Below, piece after piece: positions 18,073 through 24,922 of a stretch of 64,000 nucleotides of DNA. The position numbers were made by a program, and so were the translations under genes. The stretch's first letter is position 1. Every line of letters begins with the position of its first letter. Origin of the DNA: Hydrotalea sp. GTDB lineage: Bacteria; Bacteroidota; Bacteroidia; Chitinophagales; Chitinophagaceae. A model generated the notes under the pieces. The model saw only the letters and a program-made list of their open reading frames with translations. It searched no databases and was not told the origin of the DNA. Where the stretch lies: the NCBI GenBank assembly GCA_027364735.1, contig DAHXOT010000003.1, forward strand, positions 1 to 64,000, read 5' to 3'.

Positions 18073-20796
18073 TTATTCGGTAGGATAATTATTATATAAA
18101 GGAATTTCAACAATAAAATTGGCTCCTTTTCCTATTTCGCTTTCTACCCAAATTTTTCCATGATGCATTTCAATAATTCGTTTGCAAATTGCTAATCCTA
18201 ATCCGCTACCTTCCGGTTTTTTAAGGGTTTGATTTTTTGCCTGAAAAAATTTATCGAATATTAATTCATGCACTTCGCTTGCAATACCGGCACCATCATC
18301 TTTTATGCTGAAATGAAAAGTATTTTCTTGCATGCCGGCAGTAATCCAAATATTTTTTCTGGCATGTTTTATTGCGTTGGAAGTAAGGTTATAGAATACC
18401 TGATTTAGTAAATCTTTATCTCCATAGGTTATGGGCAGTTCGGCAGAAATATTTTGAAGAAGTTGTAATTGTTTTTCTTTTAATAGTGGTGTGGCACTTT
18501 CAAAAGTTTCGTTTAATAACAGTGCAAAGTTGATGTTGGTTAAATTAAGTTTTGTTCTTCCGCTTTCATATCTCTCTAAATTTAATACTTGTGTAATTAA
18601 ATGACTTAATCTAACGGTTTCTTTCATAATAGCAGCGAGGTATTGGTTTTTTTGTTCGTTGGGTAAATCGGGGTTATCGTGTACAATTTCGCTTAATGCT
18701 CTTACAGAGGTAAGTGGAGTTCTTAATTCGTGCGTTACAGTATATAAAAATTCATCTTTCATTTCATCCATTTGCTTTAATTGTTCATTGGCTTTTTTAA
18801 GTTCTTCGGTAGCTTTACTTAGTTCTATTGATTTTTTTCGCAACTCTTTATTGGTTTCTTTCATTAACTGACTTTCTCTTAAAATTTTAAGTATTTCATC
18901 AATGCTTAATTCTTCTTCTTTTACAACATTCTTTACCATAATTCTTGCCGAAGCCGAGCCAATAGCACCGGCTAAAATTTTTTCGGCAAAACTTACCATT
19001 GCAGGTTCTGCTTGTCCCGAATCGGATAATTTGATATTTCTTCTACGGGCATAGTTTTGTAAAAGTTGGTTAGTACGTTGTGCCCCGATAAAATTGCTAA
19101 GTAGAGTTTTTAAATCGGGTATATAGGCAGTACCTTTCCAAATAGCAGTTCCTTCGGCAGAAAGTGTAACATGTTTATAAGCATCAACAAACATTTCGGC
19201 CTGATAAATTTCTTGCGATTTGCGTTCGGTGAGTAAGGAAATGGCTATAAAACAAGCTGTATTAAAAAAAATACTCCAAAAGAAACCATGCGTAATAATG
19301 TCTAAACCTTCTAACCCAAATAATGCAGTTGGTCGTAAAAAGGAGAGATGAAATAGACCATTAATATTTAAAGTATTATCTCCAATTCCTGCACCTATAA
19401 TTGAGGGAATTACTAAAGTATAAAACCACATAATAAAGCCAATTATAATACCGCCAACTGCAGCATTTTTATTGGCACGTTTCCAATAAATACCACCAAT
19501 TATTGCCGGAGCAAATTGTGCTACCGCCGTAAATGAAACAAGTCCGATGGATACTAAAGAATATTTTTCGGCTACAGTTCTATCGTATAAATACGCTAAA
19601 AAAATAATAACAACAATACTAATTCTTCGGCTATTAATAATAAATTTTCTGATAGAATTGGTTAGCTTTTCTTTAAACGAATCAACCGATAAAAGCAAAG
19701 GCATTACAATATTGTTACTAATCATGGTGCTTAATGCAATGGTTTCAACAATAATCATACTGCTTGCGGCAGAAAAGCCACCTATATAAACTATTAAAGT
19801 AATTAAGTTTTTGTGTGCATGTAATGGTAATGCTAAAACATAGGTATCGGCATTTATTTTTGTTGATTGGAAATAGATAGTTCCGCCAAAAGCAATGGGT
19901 AACACAAAAATGTTAATGATAAATAAGTACAAGGGAAATAGCCACATGGCTTTATTTAAATGATGTTCTTGCACATTTTCTACCACCGAAACTTGAAATT
20001 GACGTGGTAAAAATAAAACGGCCAACATGGACAATAGCATCATTGCAAATAATTGAACATACATGTTGCTATTTTGGATAACAAATAAGTTTTTTAAAGA
20101 AGGAAGTTGTGATGCTTTATTTACCACATCACTCAATCCGTTAAATAAAAAGTAGGTAACAAAAATACCGGCTACAATAAAAGCAATAATTTTTATAATT
20201 GATTCAAAAGCAATTGCAGCAACCATGCCTTCGTGTTTTTCTGTTGCATCTACATTTCTTGTTCCAAAAAAAATAACAAAAATGGAAAGTCCAATAGCAA
20301 TATATAAAGTAGAATCTCTAATGATATGATAAACTGAAGAGATAGAATGATTGTTTCCGGTTACAATATCAATACTGCTGCTAATAGCTTTTAGCTGAAG
20401 TGCTATATAAGGAATAATGCCAATAACACACAATAAAGTAACAATAATGCCTAATGAAATATTTTTGCCATAACGGGTAGAAATAAAATCGGCGATACTG
20501 GTAATTCGATGCATTTTAGAAATGCGAATAATTTTTCGAAGTATCATCCAAAATAAGGGAGCCATTACAGTAGGACCTAAATAAATATATAAAAATTCTA
20601 TACCCGTAAGTGTGGCTCTTCCAACACTTCCAAAAAAAGTCCAAGCAGTACAATAAACGGCTAAAGATAAAGCATAGATGTATGGATTGTTTATAATGCT
20701 TTTCTGTTGTGATGAACGTAACTCGGCATAGTAGCCTACTCCAAATAAAAGTAAGAGATATAATACAGAACAAATAATGATTAAATAATTATTCAT
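18073..20796 (-). CDS. SLC5-STAC sensor histidine kinase (CbrA/CrbS-like)
   Basis: A 907-residue kinase. Residues about 1-520 form a sodium/solute symporter-like (SLC5) domain with about 12-13 membrane helices. A STAC linker follows (FAEKILAGAIGSASARIMV), then a coiled coil rich in Glu/Lys (about 640-680). The HisKA domain has H689 in V-T-H-E-L-R-T-P-L. A HATPase domain with N (YNLTSNAIKH), G1 (DDGAGI) and G2 (GSGLGLA) boxes ends the chain. Unlike CrbS there is no C-terminal receiver, and no PAS domain is evident. The first codons overlap the upstream small membrane gene by 8 bases, and the receiver-synthetase gene follows after 11 bases. Known relatives govern acetate, histidine or amino-acid use. 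The ligand here is inferred to be a short carboxylate. Confidence 0.94.
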   Translation of the reverse strand: MNNYLIIICSVLYLLLLFGVGYYAELRSSQQKSIINNPYIYALSLAVYCTAWTFFGSVGRATLTGIEFLYIYLGPTVMAPLFWMILRKIIRISKMHRITSIADFISTRYGKNISLGIIVTLLCVIGIIPYIALQLKAISSSIDIVTGNNHSISSVYHIIRDSTLYIAIGLSIFVIFFGTRNVDATEKHEGMVAAIAFESIIKIIAFIVAGIFVTYFLFNGLSDVVNKASQLPSLKNLFVIQNSNMYVQLFAMMLLSMLAVLFLPRQFQVSVVENVQEHHLNKAMWLFPLYLFIINIFVLPIAFGGTIYFQSTKINADTYVLALPLHAHKNLITLIVYIGGFSAASSMIIVETIALSTMISNNIVMPLLLSVDSFKEKLTNSIRKFIINSRRISIVVIIFLAYLYDRTVAEKYSLVSIGLVSFTAVAQFAPAIIGGIYWKRANKNAAVGGIIIGFIMWFYTLVIPSIIGAGIGDNTLNINGLFHLSFLRPTALFGLEGLDIITHGFFWSIFFNTACFIAISLLTERKSQEIYQAEMFVDAYKHVTLSAEGTAIWKGTAYIPDLKTLLSNFIGAQRTNQLLQNYARRRNIKLSDSGQAEPAMVSFAEKILAGAIGSASARIMVKNVVKEEELSIDEILKILRESQLMKETNKELRKKSIELSKATEELKKANEQLKQMDEMKDEFLYTVTHELRTPLTSVRALSEIVHDNPDLPNEQKNQYLAAIMKETVRLSHLITQVLNLERYESGRTKLNLTNINFALLLNETFESATPLLKEKQLQLLQNISAELPITYGDKDLLNQVFYNLTSNAIKHARKNIWITAGMQENTFHFSIKDDGAGIASEVHELIFDKFFQAKNQTLKKPEGSGLGLAICKRIIEMHHGKIWVESEIGKGANFIVEIPLYNNYPTE

Positions 20797-21010
20797 CAGT
20801 TTTTTGTTTTATACTTTTTTTTCTGGTATCAACTACAAAAAATATAAGAACAATAGATAGAAGCCAAACCAAAAAAATATAAAAATACAATTGCGGTATA
20901 CCAAGTATAAAAAAGTAAGTATTTGCCATTTTAATAAAAGGAAAACTAAACAGCATAATAAATAAAATACTGATAAAAAAAAGCTTTTGTTCTTTTAGTT
21001 TCTCTTTCAT
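20789..21010 (-). CDS. Small two-helix membrane protein coupled to the SLC5 kinase
   Basis: A 73-residue protein with two membrane helices (about 10-30 and 38-60) and charged ends. The pattern F-P-F-I-K... I-L-G-I-P-Q-L-Y resembles the small DUF3311-type proteins encoded next to sodium/solute symporters. That assignment is tentative. Its 3' end overlaps the start of the SLC5-STAC kinase by 8 bases, which suggests translational coupling and a role as a small partner subunit of the symporter-like sensor. Confidence 0.75.
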   Translation of the reverse strand: MKEKLKEQKLFFISILFIMLFSFPFIKMANTYFFILGIPQLYFYIFLVWLLSIVLIFFVVDTRKKSIKQKTDE

Positions 21011-21025
21011 AATAGATATAAAAGC

Positions 21026-21066
21026 ATACTACCGGTTAGCAATGAAGTAATGCCAACCAGTAGTAT
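21026..21066 (-). terminator. RNA hairpin between transporter and signalling halves of the operon
   Basis: Arms 21026-21041 and 21051-21066 form a 16-pair stem with a 9-base loop. Two of the pairs are G-U only in the minus-strand transcript; on the plus strand the same positions would be C/A mismatches. This fits an RNA structure in the minus-strand message. The following bases GCTTTTATATC give only a weak T-run, so it may be a partial terminator or a processing/stability element. Confidence 0.6.
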
Positions 21067-21080
21067 TATTAGTGGTAGTG

Positions 21081-21347
21081 TTATAATGGTTTAGCTTCAT
21101 AATCTTCTTCAAGTTCTGCACTTGCTTCGGGAATATGATCGTAATTACCTTCCAGTGCATATAAACCGAATAAGATAAATCCAATTGCAATTGGATAAAA
21201 TACTACTATAAAAACTGCCCATTGAATTTTAGTATCTATAATGGGTTTTTTTGCTATTTCGGCTTGTGCAGTGGCAATTAAATAATGAATGCCAATTGGG
21301 CCAAGTATTATCCATAAAAGTCCTGCATATCTTTTTAATGTATTCAT
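21081..21347 (-). CDS. Small two-helix membrane protein accompanying the MHS transporter
   Basis: An 88-residue protein (ATG 21347; an alternative ATG lies at 21356) with two membrane helices, about 7-25 and 43-65, and an acidic C-terminal tail. It resembles the short, uncharacterised membrane proteins found beside MFS transporters in Bacteroidota (possibly the family called DUF6814; I cannot confirm the name). It lies 20 bases after the MFS stop. A hairpin at 21026-21066 follows it, so it closes the transporter half of the operon. An accessory role for the transporter is inferred from position only. Confidence 0.75.
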   Translation of the reverse strand: MNTLKRYAGLLWIILGPIGIHYLIATAQAEIAKKPIIDTKIQWAVFIVVFYPIAIGFILFGLYALEGNYDHIPEASAELEEDYEAKPL

Positions 21348-21367
21348 AATAATCATTTTTATTGTTG

Positions 21368-22903
21368 TTAAACGGTTACGTCTTCATGTTTTTTATTGCT
21401 GATATATATTGCTCCAATAATCATACATAAGGTAGCAATAATAATCGGATACATTAAGCCTACAGTTTTATTATCGGCATATATAGTAGTGAGTAGTGTT
21501 GCTATAAAAGGCGTTAATCCTCCAAATACACCATTACCAATATGATAGGGTAGCGACATAGAAGTGTATCTTATTTTTGTTGGAAACATTTCTACCAAGA
21601 AAGCGGCAATTGGTCCATATACCATTGTAACATATACAATCATTATCCATACCAAGAATACTATTTTCCAATAATCACCATTACTTAAAACTTTTAAAAT
21701 TGTTACTGCCGGTTTAATTGTTTTTTTACCCTGTGCTGCATATAATGTGTCAATTTTTGTTTCAGTAATTTTCATACCATCTTCGTACATCTTTTTTGTA
21801 ACTACTTTTCTAAGTGTATCGGTTGTATTATTAATTAAAGAAATTTTTGTTGTAATGGCTCTCTTATCGTTCAGTTCTGTTTTTGTTGTAGCATCGGTAG
21901 TGGTAAGAATATTTGTAAATAAATAATTATAAGTAAATACCGCCAAAGCCATTCCTAGCATCATTATCCATTTTCGACCAATTTTATCGCTTAATGAAGC
22001 AAAAACCACAAAGAATGGGGTAGCAAATAAAATAGCCCATATAAGAATTGTACGCGATTGATCAAAATCAACTTTACAAACAGTTTCAATAAAAGATTGA
22101 GCATAAAATTGTCCTGTATACCAAACCACACCTTGCCCCATTGTAGCACCAAAAAGTGCTAATAAAACCATTTTTAAATTTGCTTTGTGACCAAAGCTTT
22201 CTTTTAGTGGATTGATTGATGTTTTTCCTTCTGTTTTTAATTTCGCATACATTGGCGATTCTTTCATCTTTAATCGGATATAGATAGAAATAATTACCAA
22301 TAAAAGAGAAACTAAGAAAGGAATTCTCCATCCCCAATCATTAAATTTAGCAATAGATTTTTCAGGGTCCGAATCCAGACTGTGGCGTACCAATAAAATA
22401 ACGCCAAGCGAAATAAATAATCCTAAGGTTGCAGTAGTTTGAATCCAAGAAGTAAAATAGCCTCTTCTGTTGGCAGGGGCATGTTCGGCTACATAGGTTG
22501 CGGCACCTCCATATTCTCCGCCCAATGCCAAACCCTGAATTAAGCGTAGTAATAATACTATTAAGGGTGCTGCAAATCCCCAACTTTCGTAATTTGGAAT
22601 AAGGCCAATTGCAAACGTCGATCCACCCATTAAAATTAAGGTTAATAAAAAAGTGTATTTACGGCCTACTAAATCGCCTAATCTTCCAAAAACTAAAGCA
22701 CCAAAAGGGCGAACAATAAATCCGGCTGCAAATGTGGCTAAGGTGGATAGTAAGGCTGCTGTAGGATTTCCTTTAGGGAAAAACTGACTGGCAATAACTG
22801 TAGCAAGGCTTCCGAAAATATAAAAATCGTACCATTCAATTAAAGTTCCTAACGATGATGCTCCTATTACTTTCCAGATACCTTTTGTTTCTGAATTATT
22901 CAT
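21368..22903 (-). CDS. MFS transporter of the metabolite:H+ symporter (ShiA/ProP-like) family with an extra loop domain
   Basis: A 511-residue 12-helix carrier. The N-terminal G-T-L-I-E-W-Y-D-F-Y-I-F-G and the loop GRLGDLVGRK are signatures of the MHS family (ProP, ShiA, KgtP), which takes up osmolytes and carboxylates with protons. Between about residues 330 and 410 there is an extra hydrophilic stretch rich in Thr, Lys and Asp that ordinary ~430-residue members lack. ATG 22903 is preferred to ATG 22960, since the family N-terminus begins there and the longer form would overlap the porin gene. Given the neighbouring acyl-CoA synthetases and sensor, a short-chain carboxylate is the likely substrate (inference). 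Confidence 0.9.
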   Translation of the reverse strand: MNNSETKGIWKVIGASSLGTLIEWYDFYIFGSLATVIASQFFPKGNPTAALLSTLATFAAGFIVRPFGALVFGRLGDLVGRKYTFLLTLILMGGSTFAIGLIPNYESWGFAAPLIVLLLRLIQGLALGGEYGGAATYVAEHAPANRRGYFTSWIQTTATLGLFISLGVILLVRHSLDSDPEKSIAKFNDWGWRIPFLVSLLLVIISIYIRLKMKESPMYAKLKTEGKTSINPLKESFGHKANLKMVLLALFGATMGQGVVWYTGQFYAQSFIETVCKVDFDQSRTILIWAILFATPFFVVFASLSDKIGRKWIMMLGMALAVFTYNYLFTNILTTTDATTKTELNDKRAITTKISLINNTTDTLRKVVTKKMYEDGMKITETKIDTLYAAQGKKTIKPAVTILKVLSNGDYWKIVFLVWIMIVYVTMVYGPIAAFLVEMFPTKIRYTSMSLPYHIGNGVFGGLTPFIATLLTTIYADNKTVGLMYPIIIATLCMIIGAIYISNKKHEDVTV

Positions 22904-22937
22904 GTGGCAAGTTTTGGTTGTTATTAAAATTAATATT

Positions 22938-24254
22938 TTAGAAAGAGAAAGTAGATACAAACAATATTCTGGTATTAGTTACACTATTGGTGTTACCGGT
23001 AACTTTTGCATCGGTACCTGCTGTTCCATAAGCTGCCGAAGTAATTTCAATTTCGGTTCCAAACTTAAATTTACCCGATACAATTTCTAATCTGGGTGCA
23101 ATTCTTAATACATTATCAATAGAGGCAGCTTTAGGTGCTACACTTCTGGTATAGGCTACACTGGAAATTGCTCCGGCATCGACAGCTCCATTATTTTTGG
23201 TATATCCAAAAAAGAAACCGGGTACAATGGTTTTTCTGGTACCTGCTACTTCAAACCAATAGGCATTAACACGAATAGGTTTATAAGTAATATTTGGTGC
23301 ATCGCCATAAGCAAGATATCCTCCTATCATTAATTGATCGAATGTATTTTCACCCGAAACAAATTCGCCTTTTACTACTACATCTTTAGTGGTTAATTTA
23401 GCATAGGTTTCAAAAGTAAAGCTGTTTATTTTTTCATTTGTTGATACATAGGTTGAAGCTCCTGGTGCAGATTGTACTTTTAAAGCAGGTAGTAAACTTT
23501 TAAAATCAAATGCTGCTCCCATTAATAACGAATTACTTCTATATTGTACTTGTGCATGCATATTGGGAATAACAGCATTATTAGCATACAATTGGCTTAC
23601 AGCCGGTGCTCCTAAAGCAATATTGGTACTTGAGCCGGAGCTTGAAAATGCTTCTGTTTCAGAAACTGCAGCCAAAATAAGATTAAAGCCACTTCCTAAA
23701 TTTTGCGTTAATCGAATTTGTGGATTACGCGAAAATGGTTGAAATGGAATACCAGTATTAAAGCTTACCACACCAGGGAAACATTCGGTTACAAATAAAG
23801 GATGCCAATATTGCCCAAAAGCTAATTGCGTATTTTTCCAATCTAATTTTGCATAAGCATGACGTAACCGAAATGCATTTTCGTTGCCATTAGCGTTACC
23901 AAAAAATTCGCCCTCGAAAATGCCGGATGTTTTAGCTCCAAATGCATTAGGTCCGGTAATAGTACCTGTTAGGCGAGATGTGATAGAAAGCATAGTAATA
24001 GAAGGAGCGGCATTTATATCGTTTCCATTTACATCATTTGCAACATTGGTAGGGTATAATAATAGCTCTCCTTGATTAGCCGGACGAGCAGAAATAACTT
24101 GTCGTGAATCGTAAAAAACATCGTTTCGTAAAAATCCGGAGAATTTAATTCCCCATGTTGGAGTTTCTGTTTTTTTATCGGCACTTGTGCTTTGTGCATT
24201 TGTTGTTTGATAAATAAAAGCAAATGCAATTAGGGGTAATGCAATTTTTTTCAT
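22938..24254 (-). CDS. Outer-membrane beta-barrel porin (DcaP-like)
   Basis: A 438-residue exported protein. The signal peptide spans residues 1-20 and ends at T-N-A-Q. Repeated amphipathic beta-strands rich in aromatic and Gly residues follow, including W-G-I-K-F-S-G-F-L-R-N-D near the start and F-G-Q-Y-W-H-P near the middle. It ends in ...F-V-S-T-F-S-F, the C-terminal aromatic typical of barrel proteins. DcaP-type porins pass dicarboxylates and other small acids; similarity is by architecture, so the subfamily is uncertain. It starts the transporter arm and is followed after 34 bases by the MHS carrier, giving an outer plus inner membrane uptake route. Confidence 0.85.
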   Translation of the reverse strand: MKKIALPLIAFAFIYQTTNAQSTSADKKTETPTWGIKFSGFLRNDVFYDSRQVISARPANQGELLLYPTNVANDVNGNDINAAPSITMLSITSRLTGTITGPNAFGAKTSGIFEGEFFGNANGNENAFRLRHAYAKLDWKNTQLAFGQYWHPLFVTECFPGVVSFNTGIPFQPFSRNPQIRLTQNLGSGFNLILAAVSETEAFSSSGSSTNIALGAPAVSQLYANNAVIPNMHAQVQYRSNSLLMGAAFDFKSLLPALKVQSAPGASTYVSTNEKINSFTFETYAKLTTKDVVVKGEFVSGENTFDQLMIGGYLAYGDAPNITYKPIRVNAYWFEVAGTRKTIVPGFFFGYTKNNGAVDAGAISSVAYTRSVAPKAASIDNVLRIAPRLEIVSGKFKFGTEIEITSAAYGTAGTDAKVTGNTNSVTNTRILFVSTFSF

Positions 24255-24284
24255 AGCAAGCGTTTTGTTTGATTAATTCTTCAT

Positions 24285-24292
24285 CGAACCTA
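24285..24292 (-). promoter_or_regulatory. Possible -7 element before the porin gene
   Basis: On the minus strand it reads TAGGTTCG, one mismatch from TAnnTTTG, about 31 bases before the porin ATG. It would let the porin-transporter-kinase genes be transcribed without the zinc-ribbon/HTH gene upstream. No clear -33 box is seen. Confidence 0.3.
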
Positions 24293-24382
24293 ATAATATT
24301 CGCTACAAAAATTTGCTTGCATGGTATAGATACGGTAAGTATATAGTTTTTTAGTAAAATAAAAAATCAAAAAGAGCTTATT

Positions 24383-24805
24383 TTATTGGCTTTTTAACCG
24401 CTCCCATTTAATCATCATATATTTATCGCCTAATTCTGTTATCATCATTCCAGAGTTTTTTAAATTCGCTGCATTGGCCATAAATGCTGATAGTTCTGTA
24501 AGAGTAAGTACTTTATACGTTGGATGATAATCATAATTTTCCGGTGCTTTTATTTTATATTTTTTAACCCAGTTTATTACGCTAACGTGGCTAACGCCTA
24601 ATATGCGTTCAATTTCTCTGTAAGTTACTCCTTCAATGTGGAGTTGAAGGGCTTTTATCACATAATAAGGATCAATACTTTTTCCTTCTTTTTCTACTGT
24701 AAAATAATAGCTGCATTTTTTGCAATAGAAACGTTGCCGTTTTTTTACAATACCACTTTTGGTAATTTCGTCGCTTTTGCAGCGAGGGCAAAATTTAATT
24801 TTCAT
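24383..24805 (-). CDS. Zinc-ribbon plus helix-turn-helix protein related to the IS1 InsA N-terminus (probable domesticated regulator)
   Basis: A 140-residue protein. Residues 6-31 form a zinc ribbon with cysteine pairs C6/C9 and C28/C31. A helix-turn-helix follows (about 54-80, Y-R-E-I-E-R-I-L-G-V-S-H-V-S-V-I-N-W-V). The two together match the InsA/IS1-family N-terminal DNA-binding unit. The last 60 residues are not transposase: no DDE catalytic domain is present, and I see no terminal inverted repeats around the gene. It is divergent from acs (117-base gap) and heads the minus-strand porin/transporter/kinase operon. This position suggests a transcriptional regulator of carboxylate use. Function is inferred; only the DNA-binding architecture is visible. 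Confidence 0.8.
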   Translation of the reverse strand: MKIKFCPRCKSDEITKSGIVKKRQRFYCKKCSYYFTVEKEGKSIDPYYVIKALQLHIEGVTYREIERILGVSHVSVINWVKKYKIKAPENYDYHPTYKVLTLTELSAFMANAANLKNSGMMITELGDKYMMIKWERLKSQ

Positions 24806-24813
24806 ACACAGCA

Positions 24814-24841
24814 GAAAGTTAGTTATATACTAAATTAGCAA
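24814..24841 (-). promoter_or_regulatory. Putative promoter of the zinc-ribbon/HTH gene
   Basis: On the minus strand TTG (24839-24841) is followed after 17 bases by TAACTTTC (24814-24821), one mismatch from TAnnTTTG. The transcript would start almost at ATG 24805. One copy of the direct repeat TAAATTAGCA (24831-24840) covers the upstream part of this promoter. Confidence 0.4.
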
Positions 24842-24859
24842 TAATATATTAAATTAGCA
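24831..24859. repeat. Direct repeat in the acs/regulator divergent region (possible operator)
   Basis: The 10-mer TAAATTAGCA occurs at 24831-24840 and again at 24850-24859, with a 19-base period, about two helical turns. It lies between the divergent acs and zinc-ribbon/HTH genes and one copy overlaps the latter's putative promoter. A dimeric regulator site is plausible, but chance occurrence in AT-rich DNA is possible. Confidence 0.4.
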
Positions 24860-24922
24860 AAGTATACTATTTTATTATTGATATTTTAAAAAATCTGGCT
24901 TTACTTCGAGTAGCCTAAAATA

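Noticed and set aside
22086-22583. Minus-strand open frames overlapping the MHS transporter in another frame
   Set aside because: The transporter frame has clear family motifs throughout, and these shadows have none.
24383-24805. An intact insertion sequence around the InsA-like protein
   Set aside because: No DDE transposase, terminal inverted repeats or target-site duplication are visible. The gene is better explained as a stand-alone regulator.
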